Below are positions 27,945 to 37,853 of a stretch of 64,000 bases of DNA, one piece after another. The notes below the pieces were generated by a model. That model searched no databases, was not told the DNA's origin, and saw only the letters and a list, made by a program, of their open reading frames with translations. Each line of letters begins with the position of its first letter. Positions within the stretch are counted from its first letter, which is position 1. Position numbers and translations under genes: made by a program. The stretch comes from Lachancea mirantina. Lineage: Eukaryota > Ascomycota > Saccharomycetes > Saccharomycetales > Saccharomycetaceae. The stretch is from assembly GCA_900074745.1 (NCBI GenBank), contig LT598467.1, positions 1,116,001-1,180,000 of the forward strand, read 5' to 3'.

Positions 27945-30398
27945 ATGGTGGAGGAACGAAGCTTTAATCATCCTTATAAGCCATATGAGATCCAGAAGGA
28001 TCTCATGGAACGGATATACGCTCTGCTCGAAGGAGGCAAAAAAGTGGGTATTTTTGAAAGCCCTACGGGTACCGGGAAGACTTTGTCGCTTATATGTCCT
28101 AGCGTGACGTGGCTCCGCGAGAACAAAGCTAGAATTTTGAAAAGTTCGAGCAACAGTTCGCGCGAGACACAAGTGAGCGGAGATGACGACGACGACAGTG
28201 ACGACAGTGACGAGCCTGAATGGGTGAGACAAGCGTACGAGAAAAGCGTGAGCGGACGTGAATTGCACGCACTGGAAGAATACGAGAGATACTTAAGTAG
28301 CCGGAAAATCACGTACCCCACAAGAAATGAAGATTTGAGGGTCTCGCAAGGCCCACTATCCCACAAGAAAAGAAAGGTGAAGCGCGTAGAAGTGAATTTT
28401 GAGGACGCCGATTTCTTACCTGAGGAGCAAAGCGACAACGCAATCACGCATCCTACCACAGGTGCTGTGGATACGGCGCGCGAGAAGCTGGGAGACGAGG
28501 TCAAAGCTCTGTTGAGCAAACTAGACGGACACGAAAATGCAGCCGAAAGTTTCAATTTGACCTCCCCTATCAAAATCTTCTTCACGTCTCGAACCCATTC
28601 CCAGTTGAGCCAGTTCGCAGCGCAACTGCGACTGCCACATTTCCCACCTTCAATTAGCACCTTGGAAACTGAGAGAATCAAATTTTTGGCGCTGGGATCG
28701 AGAAAACAGCTCTGCATTAATCCCAAGGTCTCTAAATCGCGAGATCAAAGTATCAACGATTGCTGTCTGGATGCAATCAAAAACCAGAATTGCGAGTTTT
28801 ACACCAAAGCCCGAGATTCTCACTACGTTGAGGAGTTTCGAGATGCGGCTTTTAGTCAAGTCAGCGATATCGAAGAGCTAGCCACTATTGGCGAAAGTAT
28901 GGGTGTATGTCCGTACTACGCGTCGCGCGAAGTGGTAAATCAGGGGGTCGAAATCGTTACACTTCCGTACCAACACCTTCTAGTAGAAGAAACGCGGCAG
29001 GCACTCGGCATAGATCTCAAAGACTCCATTGTGATCCTGGACGAGGCTCATAATGTGATAGACACTATCAACTCGGTCAATTCGAGCGAGGTATCTCGAG
29101 CCGATCTCATGTGTTGCAAAAATGGTCTTCAGGTATACACGAACAAGTTTCGATCTCGACTCGGAGCCAAGAGTCGGGTTAATTTAATGAAACTCATGAA
29201 GCTAATCGATGTGCTGATCACCTTTCTTCATACTCACTACAAAAATGGCTCCCGTTTTGCCTCAAGCGACATTTTTGATGGAACCAATGCAGACATGTTG
29301 AACATCCATCAATTAAATACCTACATGAAGACGTCAAAAATAGCCTACAAAATCGACAATTACACTCAAAGTCTTCAAGAACTGAATAGGGAAAGCGCCA
29401 AGGTACAAGGGCAACCTACTCTTTTCAAAGTTGCAAAATTTTTGACGGCCCTGGCGAATCCTTCCCTTGAAGGAGAACTCTTCTTTGAAAAGGATCATGT
29501 AATGAAGTACATGCTCCTCGAGCCAGGTAGCGCGTTTAAGAGTGTAGTGGAAGAGGCGAAGTGTGTGTTGTTTGCCGGTGGCACGTTACAGCCAGTTTCC
29601 AGAATCTTCAGAGAGCTTTTACCATCTGTTCCGAGCCAGGAAATAGAGACATTTTCCTGCAATCACGTCATCCCACCCCAGAACTTGTCAACCTATATCG
29701 TCAAGGAAAGCTTTGACTTCACCTTTGACAAACGTGAAAGCGCAACGCTACTCCGTGAGCTGGCGTCTTTTTTCAAAAGCCTTGCACTCCGTGTCCCGGA
29801 TGGAATCGTGGCGTTTTTTCCAAGCTACGCTTACCTCTCGAAAGTGGTAGATTTTTGGAAAAAGCAAATGTTAGTGACTGAAAGAATTGAAGGTAAACGG
29901 ATATTTTTCGAAACTTCTGATAGTAGTCAAGTTTTAAATGAATACATCAGCGAAGTCGAGACCTCTGGTAAGGGCGCCATCCTCTTTGCGGTGGTTGGCG
30001 GCAGGCTTTCTGAAGGCATAAATTTCAAGGATGCGCTCGCGAGAGCGGTCGTGATGGTGGGGTTACCTTTTCCGAATCTTTTCAGTGGTGAATTGATCAT
30101 CAAGCGGAAACATTTGGAGAAAAAAATAATGGATAATGGTGGTACACGTAACGACGCACTAGCAGCTACGCGCGAAATGTATGAAGATATTTGTATGACT
30201 GCTGTGAATCAAAGCGTCGGCCGTGCCATCAGACACATCGGCGACTATGCCACAATTTATCTCTTAGATAAAAGGTACGACTCCTCGCGTATTCTCGACA
30301 AATTGTCCAGATGGGTCAGATCCCGTCTGAGCCCCAATATGAACATCAATGCTGTGCTGGAGGACACGGAGAAGTTTTTTAGCAACAAAATTTTGTGA
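27945..30398 (+). CDS. CHL1: DNA helicase Chl1 (XPD/DDX11 family)
   Basis: An 817-residue Fe-S helicase (S. cerevisiae Chl1 861) of the XPD/FANCJ/DDX11 group, needed for sister-chromatid cohesion and replication-fork maintenance. Walker A is ESPTGTGKT at residues 38-46, the DEAH box (ILDEAHN) is near 365, and late helicase motifs include GGRLSEGINF and QSVGRAIRH. Cysteines of the Fe-S cluster lie between about 262 and 325 (QLCINP, CC, NCEF, VCPYYASR). An acidic DDDDDSDDSDE run is near residue 80. The start is the ATG at 27945; the frame begins at a TTG two codons earlier. Convergent with TFC8, only 37 bp apart. Confidence 0.95.
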   Translation: MVEERSFNHPYKPYEIQKDLMERIYALLEGGKKVGIFESPTGTGKTLSLICPSVTWLRENKARILKSSSNSSRETQVSGDDDDDSDDSDEPEWVRQAYEKSVSGRELHALEEYERYLSSRKITYPTRNEDLRVSQGPLSHKKRKVKRVEVNFEDADFLPEEQSDNAITHPTTGAVDTAREKLGDEVKALLSKLDGHENAAESFNLTSPIKIFFTSRTHSQLSQFAAQLRLPHFPPSISTLETERIKFLALGSRKQLCINPKVSKSRDQSINDCCLDAIKNQNCEFYTKARDSHYVEEFRDAAFSQVSDIEELATIGESMGVCPYYASREVVNQGVEIVTLPYQHLLVEETRQALGIDLKDSIVILDEAHNVIDTINSVNSSEVSRADLMCCKNGLQVYTNKFRSRLGAKSRVNLMKLMKLIDVLITFLHTHYKNGSRFASSDIFDGTNADMLNIHQLNTYMKTSKIAYKIDNYTQSLQELNRESAKVQGQPTLFKVAKFLTALANPSLEGELFFEKDHVMKYMLLEPGSAFKSVVEEAKCVLFAGGTLQPVSRIFRELLPSVPSQEIETFSCNHVIPPQNLSTYIVKESFDFTFDKRESATLLRELASFFKSLALRVPDGIVAFFPSYAYLSKVVDFWKKQMLVTERIEGKRIFFETSDSSQVLNEYISEVETSGKGAILFAVVGGRLSEGINFKDALARAVVMVGLPFPNLFSGELIIKRKHLEKKIMDNGGTRNDALAATREMYEDICMTAVNQSVGRAIRHIGDYATIYLLDKRYDSSRILDKLSRWVRSRLSPNMNINAVLEDTEKFFSNKIL

Positions 30399-30435
30399 AT
30401 GATTTTTCCCACCTATTATGTTGTTTCGTATTCTA

Positions 30436-32151
30436 TCAAACCTCTAGGAGTTTAACTCCACTGTATATACTACACTCATCGAAAACTTCTAATATTGTCC
30501 TTGTGAGCCATCCGAAGTCGTTCAAGCTGTCTCGATTCAGGTCAATCATTCTCTTTTGACTAACAGAACATACCTTAACTTGCGTTGTCATGAGTGGCAA
30601 GAAAGTAGCGGAACAGCGCCTCCACTTATGACCCTCCTGGGACGTGATATGATCATGATCGAGCTGGTTCTTAAAATCGAACGTTTCAGCTATAAATCGA
30701 GACTTAACTTCCACTGTATCGCACTCAATGTCTAGTTTTTCAGATAAGAAATTCGCAAGGGATATGACGCAAGCCTTGTCGAGAGGATTCGTGATCTCGT
30801 CTTTATGATGTACTGCGTATTGGAAAATCGCCTCTTTGAACAGATTACTTGTCTTGTCATCTTGCAAGTAATTTCTGAACCTTTCTGCATTCATCGACTC
30901 TCGCTCATTCAACTCTTTCAAAAACTCAACAAACGGTTTGTTAACGTCTGGTAGATTTGATTTTTTATCCACTTCGAGGTTTGTGGGAAGTTTCTCACCA
31001 TGTATGTGATAGTTCTGATACCAAGCCAATCCGGTGGTGAATTTGGATATTGTCCAATCTTCATACAAAGATATGAACGCGATTCTGTATTGATTCTCCG
31101 ACACTATCCGGTATCGTATTGAGACATTTTCCATTGTGTAGAGAAGAGCTAGGCAAGCTTCATCGGCCGATAATGCAAGTCCATATATGCAAACAGTTGT
31201 CTCATATTTGTTGAATTCATTAAAGACATCGTTCCACTTCTGGAATTTGGCTTCGATATGAGGTGACAGAATGGTATCCGCTTGTAAAGTCTTGTCATCT
31301 AACGAAAAGACAAAACTTGTTTTGTTTGACAGTAAAATGGCACAATTTCTCCTCCTCAACGGTATTATTTGGAACATCTCATTAGATTTTAGCGAGATGG
31401 ACTCTGGAGTTAGTGTCTTTAAGTCAATCGCTAGCAAACAGCCAGAGCATGTTGCTAAAAGGGTATCATTTATGATATCAACGTCGTTTACCTCAAATTT
31501 TGACGAATCTTTGGTTGCCCTCACGCTCGAGTCCTTCACCACATATATAGAATTGTCATCCAAAACACATAGAAGATATTCACCCACCCACTTCAATTTG
31601 ATCACCCAAGCAGTTTTGTTTGAATTAAGGTTAATAATGATTTCTGCTTCGCGTATCTCGCTACGACCCTTTGAAATATTGAAAATGACTACTTGACCTG
31701 TTTCATTTCCTGCCGCCAAGAATTGACCATCAGGGCTCCAAGCCATCGAATGGTACGTCCGCAATTCAATACCCACTTTCGATTGATCAAGTTCAGAGAT
31801 AAAAACATGGTCTTTGAAAATGCACACACTACCATTGTTTGTGAGAACCGCCAAAAGATCACGTAAAGGCGATGGCACACATTTCTTGACATATGAATCA
31901 GGTTGTGAGTTTAGAATGAAATTCTGGTGTGGCATCTCATATCTCAATTTGTTACGTAAATCGAGTACAACTTCTTCGATGTGAAACAGTTGTTTACTAT
32001 GTCTCTCGATAACCTTATGATAGACTGGCCTGCACACAGTGACTTGCGGCAAAGTAGTCAAATACAAGCTTCCGTCATGGCTCCAACTCAAATTGTCCGA
32101 CCAACTTTGAAGCTCCTTTCTATTGACTATCAAGTCTTTCAGTAGTTTCAT
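30436..32151 (-). CDS. TFC8: TFIIIC subunit Tfc8 (tau60)
   Basis: A 571-residue protein (S. cerevisiae Tfc8 588) starting MKLLKDLIVNRKE and ending in YSGVKLLEV, both close to the S. cerevisiae protein. Tfc8 is part of the B-box-binding half of TFIIIC, the factor that recruits TFIIIB to tRNA genes. The N-terminal part has the loose WD-like repeats expected of a beta-propeller (SWSHDGSLYL, AWSPDGQFLAAGNETGQVVIF, ALSADEACLALLY); the C-terminal third is helical. Divergent from NCR1, with which it shares a 114-bp A/T-rich promoter. Confidence 0.93.
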   Translation of the reverse strand: MKLLKDLIVNRKELQSWSDNLSWSHDGSLYLTTLPQVTVCRPVYHKVIERHSKQLFHIEEVVLDLRNKLRYEMPHQNFILNSQPDSYVKKCVPSPLRDLLAVLTNNGSVCIFKDHVFISELDQSKVGIELRTYHSMAWSPDGQFLAAGNETGQVVIFNISKGRSEIREAEIIINLNSNKTAWVIKLKWVGEYLLCVLDDNSIYVVKDSSVRATKDSSKFEVNDVDIINDTLLATCSGCLLAIDLKTLTPESISLKSNEMFQIIPLRRRNCAILLSNKTSFVFSLDDKTLQADTILSPHIEAKFQKWNDVFNEFNKYETTVCIYGLALSADEACLALLYTMENVSIRYRIVSENQYRIAFISLYEDWTISKFTTGLAWYQNYHIHGEKLPTNLEVDKKSNLPDVNKPFVEFLKELNERESMNAERFRNYLQDDKTSNLFKEAIFQYAVHHKDEITNPLDKACVISLANFLSEKLDIECDTVEVKSRFIAETFDFKNQLDHDHITSQEGHKWRRCSATFLPLMTTQVKVCSVSQKRMIDLNRDSLNDFGWLTRTILEVFDECSIYSGVKLLEV

Positions 32152-32260
32152 TACTTGTTGTCACATAAATATATATATATTAATATTGATGATTTTGTAA
32201 TATCAATTTTCATTTTCTACTTCAATCATCACCCCTTACCATAGCAAAAAGGTAAGACAA

Positions 32261-32269
32261 ATGAAATGA
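32261..32269 (+). promoter_or_regulatory. Two-codon upstream ORF overlapping the NCR1 start
   Basis: ATG AAA TGA begins five bases before the NCR1 ATG and its stop codon overlaps that start codon (ATGA). The transcript start is unknown, so it is inferred that ribosomes meet this minimal uORF before the main start. Confidence 0.6.
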
Positions 32270-35200
32270 AATGGAATATAGTTGGCTATTTGGGTATTCT
32301 GCTATGTGTCGTTCATTGTTTTGGGCCATTCAGACAAGCTTCTTGTAGTCTTTACGGGAACTGTGGACGGAAATCGATCTTTGGGAGTGAGTTACCTTGC
32401 CCCGCCGCATCAGACAACAAGAATGAACCAATATCTGAAGATAGCAGGAAATTGCTTGTTCAACTTTGTGGTGATGAATGGAAAGATATAAAGGAACTTT
32501 GTTGTACAGATGCTCAAATATCGGATCTGCGTACGTATCTTCGAAAAGCAGAAAATATTATAGCGTCGTGTCCTGCTTGTGATAAAAACTTTAAAAGTCT
32601 ATTTTGCCATTTTACGTGTTCACCGCAACAAAGCGAATTTGTTAATGTTACCGAAACAGATACTTCTCTTGATGGAAGGGAAGTCGTGTCAGAGCTTTCC
32701 TTTTTCGTTAGCAATGAATGGTCGCAAACGTTTTACAATTCCTGTAAAGATGTCAAGTTTGCTGCGACAAACGGATACGCAATGGATCTAATTGGAGGCG
32801 GTGCGAAAAACGATCGGCAGTTTCTCAAGTTCTTAGGTGATAAAAAACCCTTACTGGGTGGATCGCCATTCCAAATCAATTTTAATTATAGCCATAATTC
32901 CTCGTCATCAGTTCTCAATACTCCCGTCTATGGATGCGCAGATAATTGTTATCGGTGTGCTTGTGCCGATTGTCCTGGGTCTTGCCCGGAGCTTAAACCT
33001 ATTGGAAAAGACCATTGCCAAATTTTAGGAATACCTTGCTTTTCCGCGGCTGTGCTATCAGCTTATTTTGCCCTCTTCTTTTTTATAGTGGGTTGGCATA
33101 TTGACATTATCAGAAAGAAAAAACAGCCGATTTTACTGGAAAGCGATCTCGATATTGAAGATACCAGCACGGATCAGCTCTTCCAGGACATATCAATTGA
33201 ACAGTACTATTTTACGCAAAGGTTGCAATTCGGCATAGCGGGTCTGTGTCGCCATTGCTTGGAATATTCTAAAACCGTCATTTTCACTAGTGTACTCATT
33301 GTCGTGCTACTTTCCATTGCAGGTGTCGTTTTTGGAGAGCTAGAAAGAGACCCTATCAATTTGTGGGTAAGCAAGAATTCGAAATCATATAAGGAGAAAG
33401 CCTACTTCGATGATAAATTCGGACCATTTTATCGTGTAGAGCAGATATTTGTCGTTAACGAAACTGGTCCTGTTTTGAGCTATGACACTCTTAAGTGGTG
33501 GTTTGATTTGGAGAAAAACATTACCACGGACCTAAAATCACAAGGTGAGATTTCCTACAATGATTTATGTTTTCGGCCTACAGAGGATTCGAGTTGTGTC
33601 ATCGAATCTCTAACGCAATATTTCGCCGGTGATCTACCATCTGAGAGCGATTGGAGGCAGCAATTGCAAGGATGTACTTCGTCTCCTGTCAATTGCCTTC
33701 CTCCTTTTCAACAGCCCCTAAAGCCAAACCTCCTTTTCAGTTCTGATGCCGTTTTCGATTCGCACTCTTTTGTCACCACGTTACTGCTAGACAACCATAC
33801 TTCTTCCTCAACTGAATGGGAGCGCCAACTCGAAGCCTTCCTTCTGAATGTTGATGTTCCAACGGGGCTGAGAATCAGTTTCAGTACTGAGATGTCTTTG
33901 GAAAAAGAGCTCAATAAAAATAACGACGTCTCAATTGTGTGTTTGTCATATTTTATGATGTTTCTTTATGCGTCATGGGCCTTGCGAAATAACGCGGGTA
34001 AGAGTCGCTTCATCTTAGGCGCAGCAGGAATTATTGTCGTGCTTGGATCAGTTGCTGCGTCAGCTGGTATTTTGAGCCTCTTAGGCTTAAAATCAACCCT
34101 CATTATCGCAGAAGTTATTCCCTTTCTAATTTTGGCCATTGGTATTGACAACATTTATCTGATTACGCATGAGTATGATAGAATATCGAAGAAAAGTGAT
34201 GACATGTCATTGGACGAGAAAATCTTGGAGGCCGTTATAACTGTGTGTCCCTCGATCATCATGGCTTTGTTGTGCCAATTGAGTTGCTTTGTGGTCTCAT
34301 CTCTGGTTCCTATGCCAGCAGTGCGGAACTTTGCCATATATTCAGCAGTTTCAGTCGTTGTCAATGTCGTATTGCAGCTATTGGTCTACACCGCTGTGTT
34401 GAAAGTTTATGAACAAAATTCCCGTCAGAAATTTGTGCTGAGTGAAGACGTCAGTAGTAAATCCCGAAAGCTGCTCGATTTTTATCACCAACTGGTTAGG
34501 CGAAAAAGAAGGATAATGGCCATTTTCGTGACCTGGACACTATTATCACTACCAATCCTACCATTTGTGAGCGTGGGCCTGGATCAAAAACTCGCTATTC
34601 CCGAAACCTCCTACTTGATAGATTACTTTAATGATGTCTATGAATATTTGAATGTGGGCCCGCCTGTTTACTTCGTCATGAAAGGTTTAGACTACAGTAA
34701 GAGAGGCGATCAAAAGAAAATCTGTGGGAAGTTTACAGCATGTGACAGTTTCTCGTTTGCCAACGTCCTTGAACAGGAGCGCAGTCGATCAACTGTGACA
34801 GAACCGATCACTAACTGGCTTGATGATTTTTTCATGTTCTTAAACCCACAACTTGATAATTGCTGTCGCTTGAAGAAAGCCAATGACGATGTGTGTCCCC
34901 CATCTTTTCCGCCCAGAAGATGCCGTACGTGCTATGATGAAGGGGAGTGGAATTACGATATGACTGGTTTCCCGGAGGGTGATAATTTCACCAAGTTTTT
35001 CGACATATGGATTGATTCCCCCAGTGATCCCTGTCCACTAGGAGGTAAAGCCCCGTATTCCAAGGCGATTGCAAGAAATGGCAGCTTTATCGATGCCTCT
35101 ACTTTCAGGAGTGCGCATGAGCCACTCAGGTCACAAACTGCATTTATCAGAGCGTTCAAAGACTCCGAAAGAATAATCAAGTCATTCAAAAACCTTGATG

Positions 35201-35772
35201 TCTTTGCCTACTCTCCGTTTTATATCTTCTTTGCCCAATACGCGTCCCTTGTGCCATTGGCAATCAAGCTATTGATCCTGTCTACCGTTGCGATTTTCGC
35301 TTTCAGCTGGCTTATATTAGGAGTCTTAAAGACTGCGCTGCTCCTTACCATTTCTGTCTTGATGATCCTGGTAGACATAGGGGGGTTATTCGTTTTCGCC
35401 GGAATTTCTTTCAATGCGGTCACCTTGGTTAATTTAATAATCTGTGCTGGCCTTGCGGTTGAATTTTGCGTTCACATGGCACGGGCCTTCACCTTTATTC
35501 CGCCAACTATTAAAAATGACAAGGGTTCTAGAATGAATCATGCGATTGAAACTGCAGGTGGCTCTATTCTTACCGGCGTGACCCTCACAAAACTCATTGG
35601 TGTAGGCGTCTTAGCTTTTACTCAATCCAAAATCTTTCAGGTCTTTTATTTTCGGCTCTGGCTTATGCTGATTATAGTTTCTTGTCTGCACGCGCTTCTA
35701 TTTCTTCCCATCATTTTGTCCTTATACGGTGGGGAGAGTTTTGTTTGCAACGAGTTCGACACTGAAACATAA
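32266..35772 (+). CDS. NCR1: Niemann-Pick C1-related sterol transporter Ncr1
   Basis: A 1168-residue polytopic protein (S. cerevisiae Ncr1 1170). Ncr1 lies in the vacuole membrane and moves sterols from the lumen into the membrane, with sphingolipid effects. A signal peptide (IVGYLGILLCVVHCFG) is followed by the cysteine-rich NPC1 N-terminal domain (about 28-240), a first transmembrane span near 260, a second luminal domain, and a sterol-sensing domain of five spans near 545-710 (IPFLILAIGIDNIYLI). A third Cys-rich luminal domain (about 770-970) and a last set of five spans (about 985-1160) complete the family layout. It has no lysosomal dileucine tail that I can recognise. Divergent from TFC8. 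Confidence 0.95.
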   Translation: MKWNIVGYLGILLCVVHCFGPFRQASCSLYGNCGRKSIFGSELPCPAASDNKNEPISEDSRKLLVQLCGDEWKDIKELCCTDAQISDLRTYLRKAENIIASCPACDKNFKSLFCHFTCSPQQSEFVNVTETDTSLDGREVVSELSFFVSNEWSQTFYNSCKDVKFAATNGYAMDLIGGGAKNDRQFLKFLGDKKPLLGGSPFQINFNYSHNSSSSVLNTPVYGCADNCYRCACADCPGSCPELKPIGKDHCQILGIPCFSAAVLSAYFALFFFIVGWHIDIIRKKKQPILLESDLDIEDTSTDQLFQDISIEQYYFTQRLQFGIAGLCRHCLEYSKTVIFTSVLIVVLLSIAGVVFGELERDPINLWVSKNSKSYKEKAYFDDKFGPFYRVEQIFVVNETGPVLSYDTLKWWFDLEKNITTDLKSQGEISYNDLCFRPTEDSSCVIESLTQYFAGDLPSESDWRQQLQGCTSSPVNCLPPFQQPLKPNLLFSSDAVFDSHSFVTTLLLDNHTSSSTEWERQLEAFLLNVDVPTGLRISFSTEMSLEKELNKNNDVSIVCLSYFMMFLYASWALRNNAGKSRFILGAAGIIVVLGSVAASAGILSLLGLKSTLIIAEVIPFLILAIGIDNIYLITHEYDRISKKSDDMSLDEKILEAVITVCPSIIMALLCQLSCFVVSSLVPMPAVRNFAIYSAVSVVVNVVLQLLVYTAVLKVYEQNSRQKFVLSEDVSSKSRKLLDFYHQLVRRKRRIMAIFVTWTLLSLPILPFVSVGLDQKLAIPETSYLIDYFNDVYEYLNVGPPVYFVMKGLDYSKRGDQKKICGKFTACDSFSFANVLEQERSRSTVTEPITNWLDDFFMFLNPQLDNCCRLKKANDDVCPPSFPPRRCRTCYDEGEWNYDMTGFPEGDNFTKFFDIWIDSPSDPCPLGGKAPYSKAIARNGSFIDASTFRSAHEPLRSQTAFIRAFKDSERIIKSFKNLDVFAYSPFYIFFAQYASLVPLAIKLLILSTVAIFAFSWLILGVLKTALLLTISVLMILVDIGGLFVFAGISFNAVTLVNLIICAGLAVEFCVHMARAFTFIPPTIKNDKGSRMNHAIETAGGSILTGVTLTKLIGVGVLAFTQSKIFQVFYFRLWLMLIIVSCLHALLFLPIILSLYGGESFVCNEFDTET

Positions 35773-37853
35773 TCCCAGATGAGATTGCACTCTATCATTG
35801 GACGATCGTCTCTGTTATAACCCATGGGCATGCAATGGGTGTTTTTGAATTTTCCGAAAGACTGGACACCGGCTCTTGCTGTCATTCATTCATATCTATT
35901 CTAATTAAAAGTTCTTTTAACGTTTAAGTTTAATGACTACTGAGAGCGCTCCTCGTTTTATCTGCAATGCAGGAAAATTGAGAGCATGGAGGAACGATGT
36001 GCTTACGCTTGAGCTGCATTCGACCGTAACTCATATGTATTCGCTCGTGAACTTCTCCTAATATCATCCAATTCAAATTCTTGTTTGTCATTGCTAGTCC
36101 AATAGACATCGTGGAACGCTGCCGAATCAATCATCATCCTATTTCTTCTCAATCATCCAGGGAAGCTCATGCTTAGTCAAGGAAGTCGCATTTAGGAAGA
36201 CAATGTCTCATAGATACATTAAAACCGCTATGGTACCCTAAGAGCTGTAGAAAGAAGCCTTTCCACATCGCTTGTGCACAATTAAGTATAAGGAAGTGAA
36301 ATAGCAGGCTTAACAAATTGAAATACTATATGAACGGCGCTCATGAGGCGGACGCGTTCAAAGTTCTCAAGTAATTTTCGCTCCACGGCATGCCAAGTTC
36401 ATATTCCTATGCTTTGCAATCTCCACGCCATCAATCTCGTAAAGTAGTTCGGCAACTCGTAAATGGGGCACACATTGCCAAATTGGCAAGTTGTTCTATG
36501 GAATCTTGGGGACTTGAATGCTTGGACAAACTTAGAATACTGGCGAGATAGTGCTCTTATTATAACGAAAAAACCATGCAATATTGAAACCATTTTCTCC
36601 TAGCCAATTCATATCAGTTCAGAGCACTAAGCTTTGAAAAGGAGCTTAATTTTCCAACTCGACCTTCAGCGTGCATTGTTCGCTTCATAATTGATATTTT
36701 TCCGATAGAATGCCTCATACTTTGAAACAGCTGCTGGACTCTCTCGGATGTGTGGGTAAAGCTTCCGCTCTGTAATGAAGCCGTCATAAGAAGTCAGAGT
36801 CCGAGGCTTGGTGGTAAGTCTAAGCACCTGCTGCAATCTTGTACATCCAAAAATGTTGTGTATAATTTTTAAAAATCCAGGGGCGTTCAAGCAGCAACTC
36901 ATTCAAGCAGCAACTCCTTATTTTAAGAGCTTTTCTTGATCGTTTTCATAAAAGTTTTCGTTGCTGTAGCTCACCTTTCATCCCCAGCGGCTCTGCATGA
37001 AAGGGAAAATGAGTGCAAACATTCAACTGAAATTCTCTACATCGCAGCTACTAGCAAGCGTTTTTAGGAGAAGTCACGGTTCTCGCTTCTTAAATAGATG
37101 GAAGGATTGAATATGCAAACTGTGATTTGAAAACATGCGTAGGCCCCTAAAGGATTCTCTCAAAACACGATTCTGATGGGTTTGATTGTAGCGTTTTTTT
37201 AGTTGAGTTTAAGTGAAGACACACTGCTCTTGACATGGTGATTTTTGGTTCAATGGCAAAACGAGTAGCATGACCACGTTGTGAAATGCCCTGCACAATA
37301 CAGTAAGCAGGGAGATGCTCGTGAAGAAGCACCAGTGTTTCGATAATTTCAAGATCTTCTTAGAGACTCTTTTCGAAACCGCTTGTCATAGTAGATTCTT
37401 GAAATTGCGAATTAAATGCAGGACCAACTTTTTAACAATCCAGCCATAATTCGCTTTTTAACTTTTTCAATTTCATGATTCGGAATTAATTACTGACTTT
37501 GTGAAAACAGTGGTGCCAGAGCAAAGACAACAGCTCAAGCTTCCTTAATCACTTCGGTTTTCGAAAAGTACACACAACAAAGCTAAAATTGAGTCAATTA
37601 ATTACGTAAATCAGCAGCGACTTATAAGGCTGAAACAATCTCAGTCAGGCTGGGCTCATCGAAAATTTACTTGGAAAATGCTTTGTTCAAAAACACCACA
37701 CCTCGAATTAGCTACTCGTGAAAAGTGTTCTGTCTCAATCAAAGTGAACTTCGACTTGAAAAATGTGAGGATGGTATTTACAAGAAATGAAGAAGCGTCG
37801 CCATAGCTCGTGAAGAGTTCAATCAAGCACAACTTCATGTACGCAGAGGTTGG
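35773..37853. other. Long intergenic spacer NCR1-AEP3
   Basis: 2081 bp, the longest gene-free stretch here. Frames of 60-78 codons occur only on the minus strand (35930-36130, 36399-36593, 36666-36902, 37147-37332, 37656-37838), none recognisable. There is a 16-bp tandem duplication at 36886-36917. No tRNA box pair, snRNA or snoRNA signature was seen. A decayed minus-strand gene, an unrecognised long RNA, or plain spacer are all possible. Confidence 0.45.
36886..36917. repeat. 16-bp tandem duplication
   Basis: TTCAAGCAGCAACTCA is followed directly by TTCAAGCAGCAACTCC, 15 of 16 bases alike. A recent slippage duplication in the NCR1-AEP3 spacer. Confidence 0.85.

Noticed and set aside
36744-36765. 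Telomerase-RNA template-like TGTGTGGGT in the NCR1-AEP3 spacer
   Set aside because: There is no repeat-and-a-bit template of the type needed, and the S. cerevisiae TLC1 neighbours are not these genes.
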